Positions 14,206-21,515 of a stretch of 22,654 bases of DNA are shown piece after piece. A program made the position numbers and the translations under genes. Position 1 is the first letter of the stretch; each line of letters starts with the position of its first letter. The notes under the pieces were generated by a model that did no database searches, had not been told where the DNA came from, and saw only the letters and a program-made list of their open reading frames with translations. The stretch lies in the IMG/VR virus record IMGVR_UViG_3300025326_000215, positions 1 to 22,654 of that record; one strand, given 5' to 3'. The DNA is from a virus.

Positions 14206-14949
14206 ATGGCCTGGTGGGACATCGGCGGTGACCTGACGAACCTCGCACAGCGCGCGTTCGGCTCCACGCCCGAGGCCGGCTACTACATCGCGGCGCCGGC
14301 CGCAGCCGCTGCGGCGCCAGCGTCAAGCGGTGGGTGGTGGGACAGCCTCAAGAGCTTCCTCACGCCGGTCGGCGAGGGCCTCCAGGCGGCCGGCGGTGTC
14401 GCTAAGGCCGTCTCCCCGCTCGTCAATCTCGCGACCGGCGCCATGGGCATCTACGGCGGCGTCAAGGGCGCCCAGCAGCTCGCGGAGCAGACGAAGATCG
14501 CCCGGGAGTCCCAGCGGACGGGGCAGCGGATGGCCGAAGGGGCAGCCGGCGCGGCGGCCCCGCTCGTCGGCTACGGCAAGGAGCAACTGGCGCTCGTTGA
14601 GGCGGGCAAGCTCCCCGAGTCCATCGAGTCCGAAATCGCCCTCTGGATTCAGGGCGCCAAGCAGCGGGCGCGCGACTTCTACGCGCGGATCGGCCAGGGC
14701 GACTCGGACACGCTCCGCACGATGGAGGATCTCATCGACCAGCGGGCGATCAGCATGCGCGCCGCGGCGCTCCAGGACCAGGCGCGGCTCGGGATCGGCT
14801 CGCTCTCGTCCGGGGCCGGGGCCTACGGCACCGGGGGAGGCATCGCGGGGCAGGCCGGGGCGACGGCGACGGCGCAGGGGCAGAGCATCGAGGAATTGAT
14901 CCGACAGGCGAACGAGGCCATGGCGGCGCTGAGTGGCGGAGCGGCTTAA
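14206..14949 (+). CDS. Candidate internal virion/ejection protein 2
   Basis: The 247-aa protein has an N-terminal tryptophan-rich segment (MAWWDIGG) and an alanine-rich linker (YYIAAPAAAAAAPASSGGWW). A glycine/alanine-rich hydrophobic helix follows (LVNLATGAMGIYGGVKGAQQ), then long polar helices (QQLAEQTKIARESQRTGQRM). It ends in a glycine-rich tail. Small-residue hydrophobic helices next to polar helices are typical of membrane-inserting phage ejection proteins. I see no catalytic motif. It lies among other candidates of the same kind; the function is inferred. Confidence 0.5.
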   Translation: MAWWDIGGDLTNLAQRAFGSTPEAGYYIAAPAAAAAAPASSGGWWDSLKSFLTPVGEGLQAAGGVAKAVSPLVNLATGAMGIYGGVKGAQQLAEQTKIARESQRTGQRMAEGAAGAAAPLVGYGKEQLALVEAGKLPESIESEIALWIQGAKQRARDFYARIGQGDSDTLRTMEDLIDQRAISMRAAALQDQARLGIGSLSSGAGAYGTGGGIAGQAGATATAQGQSIEELIRQANEAMAALSGGAA

Positions 14950-15197
14950 TGCGGCTCCTGATACTGACGAGAGATATGGATTTCCCGGGTCAGAAGCTAC
15001 CCGAATGCTTACGGGCGGAAGATATCCAATTTGTCGTGCCGATTTCGACAAACGAGGTGCTCGCAGAAGATACAGCAGCGCCACGTGCTGTCGTAGAAAG
15101 AATCAGGGGTGCCGGGCTCTCGCTAGCTCAAGAGTACGAGAATACCGCGGGGGGATGGCTTATCGATGCGGGAACGCTGCCTGGGGCCGACGAATAA
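14949..15197 (+). CDS. Hypothetical protein (82 aa), foreign base composition
   Basis: It starts by TAATG overlap with the previous gene and ends by TAATG overlap with the next. The sequence starts MRLLILTRDMDFPGQK and has a beta-alpha flavour with acidic surface residues. Codon use differs sharply from neighbours (ATA, TTA, CTA, AGA and ATT codons; clearly lower G+C), which points to recent acquisition. No family is recognised. It could be a 'moron' carried by the late operon. Confidence 0.65.
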   Translation: MRLLILTRDMDFPGQKLPECLRAEDIQFVVPISTNEVLAEDTAAPRAVVERIRGAGLSLAQEYENTAGGWLIDAGTLPGADE

Positions 15198-15463
15198 TGG
15201 CCCGCATCTCGAACGCCGACTTCGGACAGATGTTGGAGGAGGAACGCGCCACCATCGGCTACCCCTTCGCAGTCGCGTTCAGCGAGGACGAGCCGACGTG
15301 TCCAACGTGTCGCGGCGTCCGCTGGGTCTCACGGGAGGCCGACTTCCTCGTGTTCTACAAGAAGGCGCTGCAATCGGTCGTCGAGGAGCCCGAGCAGGTC
15401 CGCCCCATCCTGCGCATGATCCTGCGACGCGAGAAGGCGGCGCTGGAGCCGGTCGATGGCTGA
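15197..15463 (+). CDS. Hypothetical protein with CPTC motif (88 aa)
   Basis: It starts by TAATG overlap. The N-terminus is helical (FGQMLEEERATIG). A CPTC pair (Cys35, Cys38) followed by RGVRWVSREADF could be half of a zinc site or a redox pair, but no second cysteine pair exists, so a dimeric zinc site or no metal are both possible. The C-terminal half is charged helix. It overlaps the next gene by eight bases. Confidence 0.65.
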   Translation: MARISNADFGQMLEEERATIGYPFAVAFSEDEPTCPTCRGVRWVSREADFLVFYKKALQSVVEEPEQVRPILRMILRREKAALEPVDG

Positions 15464-17003
15464 CACCGCGATGATCCCGTGGTCTCCCGAAGTCCTGGAG
15501 GGCGCGCAGCCCGTCCAGCCCGCGCAGGCGTTCTCGCCACTGACTGACGTGGCGCAGGCGATTCCGCAGATCAAGGCGAAGCAGGCCGAGTTGCAGCGCG
15601 CCCGTGACGCCGAGCAGGCGACGCTCGCCGCCAGCGCCGCCGCGCAGCGCCCGAAGATCGAGGCGGCGCAGACGGCGCTCGCGCAGCCGATGCCGACGCC
15701 GCCGACGGCGCCGCCGATCACCGAGCCGCCATCGCGCGGTCTGACGCCCTTCCTCGCGCCCATCGACGGGGAGCCCGCAGAGACGAGCATCGCGAAGCTC
15801 CTGCAAGGGATCGGCCTGCTCGCCACCGGGATCAGCGGGTTCGCCCGCGGCGATGCCCGCGCGGCGCTCGCGTCGATGCAGGGCGCCCTCACGGGCTGGC
15901 AGGCCGGGGACACGATCCGGGCGGATCGCCACTTCGCCGACTGGAAGGCCGCGACCGACGCGATGCTCGCCAAGTGGGACGTTGAGCACAAGACATACAA
16001 GGACCTGATGGAGCAGCGCGGGAAGTCGGTAGAGGAATTGCTGACGGACGCCAAGCTCGAGGCGCTGAAGCAGGGGAACGAGACGGCCGTGGCGGCGTTC
16101 GCCAGCGGGAGCGTCGAGAAAGCGCTCAACTTCCTGACGCAGCAGCAGACTCACGGGGACGCGGTCATGCTCAAGACCGCGCAACTCGCCGCCGCGGACG
16201 CCTCGCGCAAGACCACCGAGGCGATCCGACTCCAGGGCCTCGACATGCAGCGCGAGGGGACCGCGCAGCGAGAGCGTGACGTGGCGCGACGGGAGCGCGA
16301 GGAGACGTTCTATCACGACCTCCTGACGCGCTTCGGTTTCGGGGGGCCGGCGCCGACGGGAACTGGTGCGCCGAGCGCGGGTCCGTCCAGCCTAGCCACG
16401 CCGAGCGGCGCCGTCATGGAGCCGCCGACCGTCTCCGTGGGCAAGGGCGGGATCGGCCTGCAATTCGAGCCGCGCAAACTCGGCGAGCAGGAGAAGACGG
16501 CGCTCAAGACCTACGACGCGATCCTCGCGACCGTCAACGAGCTGAACGAGTTCAAGGCGCCGGAAATCGCGCAGTATGTCGGGCTGATGAATCGCCCCGT
16601 CCAGGAGGCGAAGCGCTGGATTCCAGGGCTCGCCAGTGACCGTTACGAGCACTTCCGCTCCATCGTGATGCGGCTCAAGAGTTCAGCATTCGGCGAGGGC
16701 GGCAAGCAGTTGACGCCATTCGAGTACGGCGTCGTCTCCGGCTTCACGCCGACGGGCGATGAGCCGAGCATTGAAGCCTTCCTCCAGAAGGTTGGCGGTC
16801 TGCGCCGCTTCACCACGATCAGGCGGAACCTCGTTGCCTACTATTCGCGGCAGGGCATCGACGCGAGTCAGGTGCCGGAAACGCAGTGGGATCAGGCCAT
16901 GAAGCTCGGTCTGGGCAGCGTGCCGACGGGTCCCACGGCGGGTCCCACCGTCCCCGAGCGCTGGGAGCGCGGGCCTGATGGCACGCTCCGGAGGATCCCA
17001 TAG
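15456..17003 (+). CDS. Candidate internal virion protein 3, coiled-coil
   Basis: The 515-aa protein has an N-terminal helical region (IPQIKAKQAELQRARDAEQA) and a proline-rich linker (MPTPPTAPPITEPPS). A glycine/alanine hydrophobic helix comes next (LLQGIGLLATGISGFARG), followed by long charged helices with coiled-coil character (residues about 160-290) and a folded C-terminal region of about 200 residues rich in aromatic and charged positions. The overall layout matches large ejection or internal proteins of podoviruses, which are stored in the head and cross the envelope with the DNA. No lytic or nuclease motif is visible. Assignment is by architecture and context. Confidence 0.5.
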   Translation: MADTAMIPWSPEVLEGAQPVQPAQAFSPLTDVAQAIPQIKAKQAELQRARDAEQATLAASAAAQRPKIEAAQTALAQPMPTPPTAPPITEPPSRGLTPFLAPIDGEPAETSIAKLLQGIGLLATGISGFARGDARAALASMQGALTGWQAGDTIRADRHFADWKAATDAMLAKWDVEHKTYKDLMEQRGKSVEELLTDAKLEALKQGNETAVAAFASGSVEKALNFLTQQQTHGDAVMLKTAQLAAADASRKTTEAIRLQGLDMQREGTAQRERDVARREREETFYHDLLTRFGFGGPAPTGTGAPSAGPSSLATPSGAVMEPPTVSVGKGGIGLQFEPRKLGEQEKTALKTYDAILATVNELNEFKAPEIAQYVGLMNRPVQEAKRWIPGLASDRYEHFRSIVMRLKSSAFGEGGKQLTPFEYGVVSGFTPTGDEPSIEAFLQKVGGLRRFTTIRRNLVAYYSRQGIDASQVPETQWDQAMKLGLGSVPTGPTAGPTVPERWERGPDGTLRRIP

Positions 17004-17983
17004 TGCCGCGCACCATCAGCTTCGAGGGGCAGACCCACCAGTTCCCGGACGATGCGACGGATGCGGAGATCGCCTCCGCGCTCGGCCCACAGGCCAAGCC
17101 GACGCCGCCCGATACGCGCGGCGTCGTGTCCGGCGCGATTGCCGACACGTTCGGACTGAGCGGACGGCGCGGAGCGGTGCCGCTGACCGGCGTGCCAGGC
17201 ACCAAGACGCCAGCGGGGGTCCTCCTCAACCCGCAGACGCCGCTGGAACATCTCGCGCGGTTTGCTATGGCTGCCCCAGCGATCGGGCTTGCGGGCGCCG
17301 GCGCCGGCGCGGCCGTGCCGGCGGCGCTCTCCCCGGCTGCGGCGATTGCCGTGCGGATCGCCGCGAGTGGGGCACTTGGCGCCGGCACGGCGGCAGCCAA
17401 GGGAGAGTCGGTCACGCGGGGCGCAGCGATGGACGCCGCCCTAGCCGCACTAACCGAGGGCGCGGCGGGCATGATTCCGCGCCTCGGCTGGCGCAGCTAC
17501 AGCCTCAAGGGCGCCGCGGCGCCGATCAAGGCCGGGCGCGAGATGCCAGCCAAGGCGGCCGAGCAGCTCGTCACCAAGGCGAATCTCTCGCCGGGGCGCT
17601 ACCTCGATATCCCGGCGCTGGCGCCCGGCAAGTTGACGCTCCGCGAGGCGGCCAGTCTGCTGAGCCAGAAGACCGGCATGGACTACGACCAAGCCCTCGT
17701 CGCGCTCATGAAAGAGTTGGCGCGGACGCCTGCCGCGCGCAAGGCCGGCGCCGCGCAGCTCTGGTCCCGCTGGGCACCGCCTCAGGTGCCAGACAGCCGG
17801 ATGCGGGAACTGGCGTACTGGCTGACGCGAGGCGCCCGCCCCGGCGAAATCGCGCCGATCCGCGCGGCGCTCCAGGGGGCCGGCACGGCGCCGGTCGGTG
17901 AGCCCTCGGTGCCTGTCGGTATTCCGGCGGCGATCCTCGGCGCGCAGGCAGGGTACAATCGCTTGCCCTGGATGCGGCCATGA
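17003..17983 (+). CDS. Candidate internal virion protein 4, membrane-penetrating
   Basis: GTG 17003 overlaps the previous stop (TAGTG). The N-terminus ISFEGQTHQFPDDATDAEIA matches a short module ('I.feG..h.FPddaTd.EI..aL') often found at the start of phage internal or structural proteins. Residues about 90-150 are strongly Ala/Gly-rich and hydrophobic (AAPAIGLAGAGAGAAVPAAL) and could insert into a membrane. The C-terminal half is helical and basic. This two-part architecture fits an ejection protein. No catalytic motif is seen. Confidence 0.5.
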   Translation: MPRTISFEGQTHQFPDDATDAEIASALGPQAKPTPPDTRGVVSGAIADTFGLSGRRGAVPLTGVPGTKTPAGVLLNPQTPLEHLARFAMAAPAIGLAGAGAGAAVPAALSPAAAIAVRIAASGALGAGTAAAKGESVTRGAAMDAALAALTEGAAGMIPRLGWRSYSLKGAAAPIKAGREMPAKAAEQLVTKANLSPGRYLDIPALAPGKLTLREAASLLSQKTGMDYDQALVALMKELARTPAARKAGAAQLWSRWAPPQVPDSRMRELAYWLTRGARPGEIAPIRAALQGAGTAPVGEPSVPVGIPAAILGAQAGYNRLPWMRP

Positions 17984-18471
17984 AGCGCCGCCCCGGTCGG
18001 CCGCGGCGCGCCGTCGTCCAGGTCGGGCTCCCGTCCGACGTCGATCTCGACGCCGTGGTGCGCCACGCCGCCGCAGTCACGCGCGAGTATGAGGCCGTCC
18101 ACAAGCCGGCGACGAACGGGCAGGCGGCCACGGTCGCTCCCGCCCGACCCGCGCCGCCCGTGTTCGACGCCTCCGTGCCGTTCGAGGCGCGCGTGGATTC
18201 GGCCTTGACGCGGCTCCTCGGCATGATCGAGGCGGCCACGGTCGCTCCCGCCCGACCCGCGCCGCCCGTGTTCGACGCCTCCGTGCCGTTCGAGGCGCGC
18301 GTGGATTCGGCCTTGACGCGGCTCCTCGGCATGATCGAGAATCCCGAAGATGGCGCCAAGCTGGCGGATCTCGTCAAAGCGGCCGAGGCGGCAATAAAAT
18401 GGGTGACCGTGAAACACGGGCTGGAAGAGGGGCGCGGCTGGGGCGGGAAGCTGGGAGGCGACGCGCTATGA
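17980..18471 (+). CDS. Hypothetical DNA-binding-like protein with internal repeat
   Basis: It starts by ATGA overlap. The N-terminus MKRRPGRPRR resembles an AT-hook (core GRP flanked by basic residues). The middle contains an exact 36-residue tandem duplication that includes PAPPVFDASVPFEARVDSAL. The C-terminus is a helix (LADLVKAAEAAIKWVTVKHG) with a glycine/tryptophan tail. Without the repeat it would be about 127 residues. A small terminase or DNA-binding adaptor is conceivable, but no helix-turn-helix is obvious and terminase genes usually lie elsewhere. Confidence 0.6.
   Translation: MKRRPGRPRRAVVQVGLPSDVDLDAVVRHAAAVTREYEAVHKPATNGQAATVAPARPAPPVFDASVPFEARVDSALTRLLGMIEAATVAPARPAPPVFDASVPFEARVDSALTRLLGMIENPEDGAKLADLVKAAEAAIKWVTVKHGLEEGRGWGGKLGGDAL
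18122..18339 (+). repeat. Perfect 108-bp tandem duplication
   Basis: Bases 18122-18231 and 18230-18339 are identical over 110 positions at a 108-base offset, by direct comparison. The period is a multiple of three, so the frame is kept and 36 residues are repeated exactly. Complete nucleotide identity means it is very recent or is an assembly artefact. Confidence 0.95.
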
Positions 18472-18686
18472 CCATCGAGAACGGCACGCCGAAAGTGTTG
18501 GCGGAACTCCGGATCGCCCTCGTCGAAGGCGGACAGATCCAGTTCGCGTGCCCGCCTGACGAGATGCTGAGCCGCGCGCTCATCAGCAAGGCGCTGGCGA
18601 TGCTGGAGGAGACGCTCCGCCAGCAGCAGGCGCCGCGCGTCGTGCCGGCGGTGGCCTTCTCGCGCGCGCCGATGCCGCCGATCTGA
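18468..18686 (+). CDS. Hypothetical small protein (72 aa)
   Basis: It starts by ATGA overlap. A short beta-rich start (VLAELRIALVEGGQIQFACP) is followed by a helix (SRALISKALAMLEETLRQQQ) and a proline-rich tail. There is a single cysteine and no membrane segment. No family is recognised. Confidence 0.65.
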   Translation: MTIENGTPKVLAELRIALVEGGQIQFACPPDEMLSRALISKALAMLEETLRQQQAPRVVPAVAFSRAPMPPI

Positions 18687-18700
18687 GACAGGAGGGGACC

Positions 18701-18979
18701 ATGCACATGACGGAGGAGTTCCTGGGCGGGGCGCCGGGCAACCTGGGCGGGGAGCGGGAGTACGCACAGCAGCGCCAGCAGGTCGAGCGTGACGCGCGCA
18801 TGGCGTGGATTCATTTGTTCAACGCGCTGGCGCTCCGCATGGCGCGCTGGGTGGCGCTCGCCATGAGCTTCGCGCTGTTCGCCTACACGGTCTGGCAGCC
18901 GGACTGGACGAGGCTGGCCGCGGCTGGGGCCTTCTCGGTGATCTGCAATCTGCCGCTGTGGCTGAAGAAGGAGCGGTGA
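18701..18979 (+). CDS. Small two-helix membrane protein (92 aa)
   Basis: AGGAGGGG (18690-18697) precedes ATG 18701, and a second in-frame ATG lies at 18707. The N-terminal 35 residues are polar. Two hydrophobic segments follow (WVALAMSFALFAYTVW and LAAAGAFSVICNLPLWL), and the protein ends in KKER. A holin-type protein is possible, but its distance from the lysozyme and the polar N-terminus leave other membrane roles open. It is a credible gene with the clearest ribosome site in this region. Confidence 0.7.
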   Translation: MHMTEEFLGGAPGNLGGEREYAQQRQQVERDARMAWIHLFNALALRMARWVALAMSFALFAYTVWQPDWTRLAAAGAFSVICNLPLWLKKER

Positions 18980-19194
18980 TGCAACAGCAGCAGCCGAGAT
19001 TCGATCCGTTTGTCCAGTCGCAGCCATTCTCGGGGAATATGTGGGAATTCGTTTCGCATCTGCGCCAGCAGGCACAGCGCGAGACACAGGCGCAAGCAGA
19101 CGCAGCCAGCGCCTACTACGCGCAGAAGGCCGTGAGCGAGATGCGGATTATCGACATGGTGCAGGGGCGCGACGGCGTGTGGCGGGTAGCGTGA
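18979..19194 (+). CDS. Hypothetical glutamine-rich protein (71 aa)
   Basis: It starts by TGATG overlap. The N-terminus is glutamine-rich (MQQQQPRF). The centre is a polar helix (SHLRQQAQRETQAQADAASA), and the end reads VQGRDGVWRVA. There are no cysteines and no hydrophobic segment. No family is recognised. Confidence 0.6.
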   Translation: MQQQQPRFDPFVQSQPFSGNMWEFVSHLRQQAQRETQAQADAASAYYAQKAVSEMRIIDMVQGRDGVWRVA

Positions 19195-19454
19195 TGCCCG
19201 GCGAGTCTCGCGCCCATCTGCACGCGTCAATCGTCCACGATGCCCAGTTCGTCGCGGCGTGTGCGTGCGGTTTCGCCTACGACTCGCCGGAAGCGACACC
19301 CGCGGCGGCCATCGCGGCGGTCGCGGCGACGCACCGACACCCGAACGCGGAGTTCCGCGCGTACCCGGTCGATTACACAGCACACCCGCTCTACACGAGG
19401 GAGGCCCCATGGCACAGAGACCACCGGAAGGCAAAGGCAAAGAAGGGCTCGTGA
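19194..19454 (+). CDS. Hypothetical protein with CxCG...HxH motif (86 aa)
   Basis: It starts by TGATG overlap. A cluster CACGFAYDSPEATP followed about 15 residues later by THRH could form a C2H2-like zinc site. Small 'C.CG..........A...H' proteins are common in phages and actinobacteria with unknown roles. The C-terminus is lysine-rich (HRKAKAKKGS). The last 46 bases overlap the next gene in another frame. Confidence 0.6.
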   Translation: MPGESRAHLHASIVHDAQFVAACACGFAYDSPEATPAAAIAAVAATHRHPNAEFRAYPVDYTAHPLYTREAPWHRDHRKAKAKKGS

Positions 19455-19666
19455 AGCCGCCCGAGCAGCCGCGGGGCTGGCCGGCGGTCGATACGCAGGC
19501 GCTGCGGAAGAGCGAGGCGCACGGGGACATGGACATGCAGTCCATGGAGGCGTACCAAGCGCGCATGAAGGCGCAGGAGGCCCTGGTGCGCCGCGGGCAG
19601 TCGCAGGGCGTGCATCGCTACGACGACGCGACCACGATCACCGGCGCGGTGACGTCGAAGGAGTAG
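19409..19666 (+). CDS. Hypothetical hydrophilic protein (85 aa)
   Basis: GAGGGAGG (19397-19404) lies four bases before ATG 19409, inside the preceding gene. The product is rich in Lys, Glu, Gln and Arg, with a helix around MEAYQARMKAQEALVRRG, and is otherwise probably disordered. The strong ribosome site and a stop three bases before the next ATG support it. No family is recognised. Confidence 0.6.
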   Translation: MAQRPPEGKGKEGLVKPPEQPRGWPAVDTQALRKSEAHGDMDMQSMEAYQARMKAQEALVRRGQSQGVHRYDDATTITGAVTSKE

Positions 19667-19669
19667 ACG

Positions 19670-19828
19670 ATGCCCGCCGCGAGCGTCGGCGCCGAGATCC
19701 GCCACCTGAGCCGGAAGCCCGGGTACTCGCAGCGGCGCGCGGTGGCGGCGTCGCTGAACATGGCCCGCGCCGGACGCTTCGGGCGGAAGGCCCAGCGCTC
19801 GGCGCGGCGGGGACGAAGGGAGCGGTAG
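19670..19828 (+). CDS. Small highly basic protein (52 aa)
   Basis: It starts three bases after the previous stop, and its TAG overlaps the lysozyme GTG (TAGTG). Thirteen arginines and two lysines occur in 52 residues. The segment GYSQRRAVAASLNMARAGR fits a short pattern ('s..qaVAi.L..AR.ag') seen in many small phage and bacterial proteins of unknown function. The C-terminus is poly-basic (RSARRGRRER). Nucleic-acid binding is plausible but unproven. Confidence 0.65.
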   Translation: MPAASVGAEIRHLSRKPGYSQRRAVAASLNMARAGRFGRKAQRSARRGRRER

Positions 19829-20253
19829 TGCGCGTGTCCGATCAGGGCCGTGCGCAGATCGCCCGGGACGAGGGCGGGATGCGCTTGCAGATGTACCAGG
19901 ACTCGCGAGGCGTGCCCACCATCGGCATCGGCCACAACCTGCGCGACAAGCCCATCCCGCACGCGGCGGCGCTCCTCATCTTCGAGCGTGACGTGGCCGA
20001 CGTGGAAGCCGACCTCAAGCGCCTGCTCCCTTGGGCTGAGGGAGTCAGCCCCGCGCGCTACGACGCGCTCGCGAACATGCTCTTCAACCTGGGCAGCGGC
20101 GGACTCCTGACCTTCGTGAAAATGCTGCGGGCGGCCGAGGCGGGGCGCTGGCAGGAGGCCGCCGACGAGGTGCTCGCCTCCGTCTATCACGCGCAAGTCG
20201 GCACGCGCGCCGTGCGCCTGGCACAGCAGATGGCCGAGGACCGATGGATCTAG
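19828..20253 (+). CDS. Endolysin, T4-type lysozyme (GH24)
   Basis: GTG 19828 overlaps the previous stop, with GAAGGGAG about five bases upstream; a second GTG at 19834 is possible. The 141-aa protein has the GH24 layout. Glu15 in RDEGGMRL, Asp25 in MYQDSRG and Thr31 in VPTIGIGHNL correspond to the Glu-Asp-Thr triad, with one extra residue between Glu and Asp compared with T4 lysozyme. The C-terminal half shows MLFNLGSGGLLTFVKML and QVGTRAVRLAQQM, also typical. It cleaves the GlcNAc-MurNAc backbone of peptidoglycan at lysis. There is no signal sequence, so a holin should release it. Confidence 0.93.
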   Translation: MRVSDQGRAQIARDEGGMRLQMYQDSRGVPTIGIGHNLRDKPIPHAAALLIFERDVADVEADLKRLLPWAEGVSPARYDALANMLFNLGSGGLLTFVKMLRAAEAGRWQEAADEVLASVYHAQVGTRAVRLAQQMAEDRWI

Positions 20254-20256
20254 GGC

Positions 20257-20577
20257 ATGGGCGATGACCGGGTGGATCGGCCGCGCACGAACGGGCGCGA
20301 GTACATCACGACGCGCTGGGTGCTGGGCGTGGCCGGGACGCTGATCTTCCTGCTGCTCACGACGGGCGCGGGCATGTTCCACGCGCGCATGGTGGCGCTG
20401 GAAACGGCGAACACCAAGACGCAGCAGCAGACGGCCGAGACGGACGCCAAGGTGCGCGTCCTCGAGGAAGGCGTCAAGACGATCAAGGAGCGCGTCGGCG
20501 AGATCCGCGACGAGCAGCGCGAGCAGGGCCGTGAGCAGCAACGGAAGCTGGACGAGCTGCTGCGGAGAACGAAGTGA
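20257..20577 (+). CDS. Membrane/coiled-coil protein, possible i-spanin
   Basis: The start is three bases after the lysozyme stop. One transmembrane helix (residues about 21-41, WVLGVAGTLIFLLLTTGAGM) precedes a long charged coiled coil (about 45-104: ALETANTKTQQQTAETDAKV, then KERVGEIRDEQREQGREQQR). An N-terminal membrane anchor with a periplasmic coiled coil is the architecture of Rz-type inner-membrane spanins, which pair with an outer-membrane lipoprotein to fuse membranes at lysis. The lipoprotein at 21176 is a possible partner. A holin-associated protein is the main alternative. Confidence 0.55.
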   Translation: MGDDRVDRPRTNGREYITTRWVLGVAGTLIFLLLTTGAGMFHARMVALETANTKTQQQTAETDAKVRVLEEGVKTIKERVGEIRDEQREQGREQQRKLDELLRRTK

Positions 20578-20780
20578 GCGTCTGGGTGTTCGTCCTGATC
20601 CTCCAGTTGCCGAGCTTCGGTGGTGCCGTGACGGCGACCGTGACAGCGCAGACCTATGACGCATGCGTCAAGCTCCGGACCCTCGTGCTCGACAACCTCG
20701 GCGGCAGGGAGGAGAACCTCCGCGGCTCGCTGTCGCCGTGCGCGGTGGCGGCCCCGGCGCGGCCGCAGGGCGAGCCATGA
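20574..20780 (+). CDS. Hypothetical protein with hydrophobic N-terminus (68 aa)
   Basis: GTG 20574 overlaps the previous stop (GTGA). Residues 2-11 (SVWVFVLILQ) are hydrophobic, and TATVTAQ near residue 26 could be a cleavage site, so a weak signal peptide is possible. Two cysteines (ACVKL; SPCAV) would suit a periplasmic disulfide. The end is proline-rich (AAPARPQGEP). Its position beside the possible spanin suggests a lysis role, but no family is recognised. Confidence 0.6.
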   Translation: MSVWVFVLILQLPSFGGAVTATVTAQTYDACVKLRTLVLDNLGGREENLRGSLSPCAVAAPARPQGEP

Positions 20781-20899
20781 CGCGCCCGGCCAAGTGCCCG
20801 GCGTGCCGGCGGCGGACGTACCGTTTCATCACGGAACGCGGGCGCTGGATCTGCGCGGCGTGCGGGTACACGGACCGACCCACGGGAGGTAGCCGATGA
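20777..20899 (+). CDS. Zinc-ribbon microprotein (40 aa)
   Basis: ATGA overlaps occur at both ends. The 40-residue protein is a minimal zinc ribbon: CPAC (Cys7, Cys10) and CAACG (Cys26, Cys29) with basic residues between (RRRTYRF). The spacing is right for a four-cysteine zinc site. Such microproteins may bind nucleic acid or protein; target unknown. Confidence 0.7.
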   Translation: MTRPAKCPACRRRTYRFITERGRWICAACGYTDRPTGGSR

Positions 20900-21114
20900 G
20901 ATGGGTGGAAGCGCTCCAGGCGGCAACGCGCCCGATCGTGACGCTCGCGCTCGTCGGCGCGCTGGTCTACGGATTCGTGACGACGCTCGTCAACGCCGAG
21001 GCGTTTCTCTCCGTCGTCGGCATGGTTGTGACTTTTTGGTTCTCGCAGCGGCAGATGGGACGTGCGGAAGGGACGCTGCCGCCCACGGTGGCCCCGAGAC
21101 AGGAGAAGCCATGA
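20896..21114 (+). CDS. Holin-like small membrane protein (72 aa)
   Basis: It starts by ATGA overlap. Two hydrophobic segments (TRPIVTLALVGALVYGFVTT and FLSVVGMVVTFWFSQRQM) are joined by a short polar turn, with a charged, proline-rich C-terminus. The layout, including 'RP....l......' before helix 1 and 'fwF..R' after helix 2, resembles phage holins of the GTA_holin_3TM type, though only two helices are clear. Position downstream of the lysozyme supports a holin that releases it. Confidence 0.6.
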   Translation: MRWVEALQAATRPIVTLALVGALVYGFVTTLVNAEAFLSVVGMVVTFWFSQRQMGRAEGTLPPTVAPRQEKP

Positions 21115-21179
21115 GCGACCGAACTCGCCCGCCGCGCATCTTCCGGCGCCGTGCCCGCTTCTCTCGGAGCAACATATGA
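21111..21179 (+). CDS. Arginine-rich microprotein (22 aa)
   Basis: This 22-codon frame is joined by ATGA overlaps on both sides (21111-21114 and 21176-21179). It has a purine-rich ribosome site (AGGAGAAG) just upstream. Eight of 22 residues are arginine (for example RPPRIFRRRARFSR). It is either a translated microprotein or a relay that brings ribosomes to the lipoprotein start. Confidence 0.5.
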   Translation: MSDRTRPPRIFRRRARFSRSNI

Positions 21180-21514
21180 GAGCGGCGCTCCTCGCCCTGA
21201 GTGTGCTCACGCTCGCCGGCTGCGCGACCTCCGGCGCCACGATGAGCGTCAACCGCGTGCAGGTCGCGCTCCTGCTCGGCGACGTCAAGGCGCAGTACGT
21301 CCGCGTCTCGACGCTGCTCGCCCAGGCGTGCGAGGCCAAGACGCTCGACCCGGCAACCTGCGCGAGCCTGGACGCCGCGCGGAAGGAGGCGGCGCGCGTC
21401 GAGCGGAGTGTGCGCCGCGCGCTCGTGGCGCCGCCCTCGAATGACCTCGACATGGAGCAGCTCATGGAGTACCTGGGCGTGGTGATGCAGCTCGCGGGGA
21501 AGGCGGCGCTGTAG
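21176..21514 (+). CDS. Lipoprotein (112 aa), possible o-spanin
   Basis: ATG 21176 overlaps the microprotein stop. MRAALLALSVLTLAGC is a lipoprotein signal with lipobox LAGC (Cys16). The mature part is helical, with two cysteines about ten residues apart (AQACEAKTLDPATCASL) and a basic helix (AARKEAARVERSVRR). A lipoprotein after a lysozyme and a membrane coiled-coil protein fits a two-gene spanin set, but it lacks the proline-rich character of Rz1. It may instead be a generic outer-membrane lipoprotein. Confidence 0.65.
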   Translation: MRAALLALSVLTLAGCATSGATMSVNRVQVALLLGDVKAQYVRVSTLLAQACEAKTLDPATCASLDAARKEAARVERSVRRALVAPPSNDLDMEQLMEYLGVVMQLAGKAAL

Positions 21515-21515
21515 G

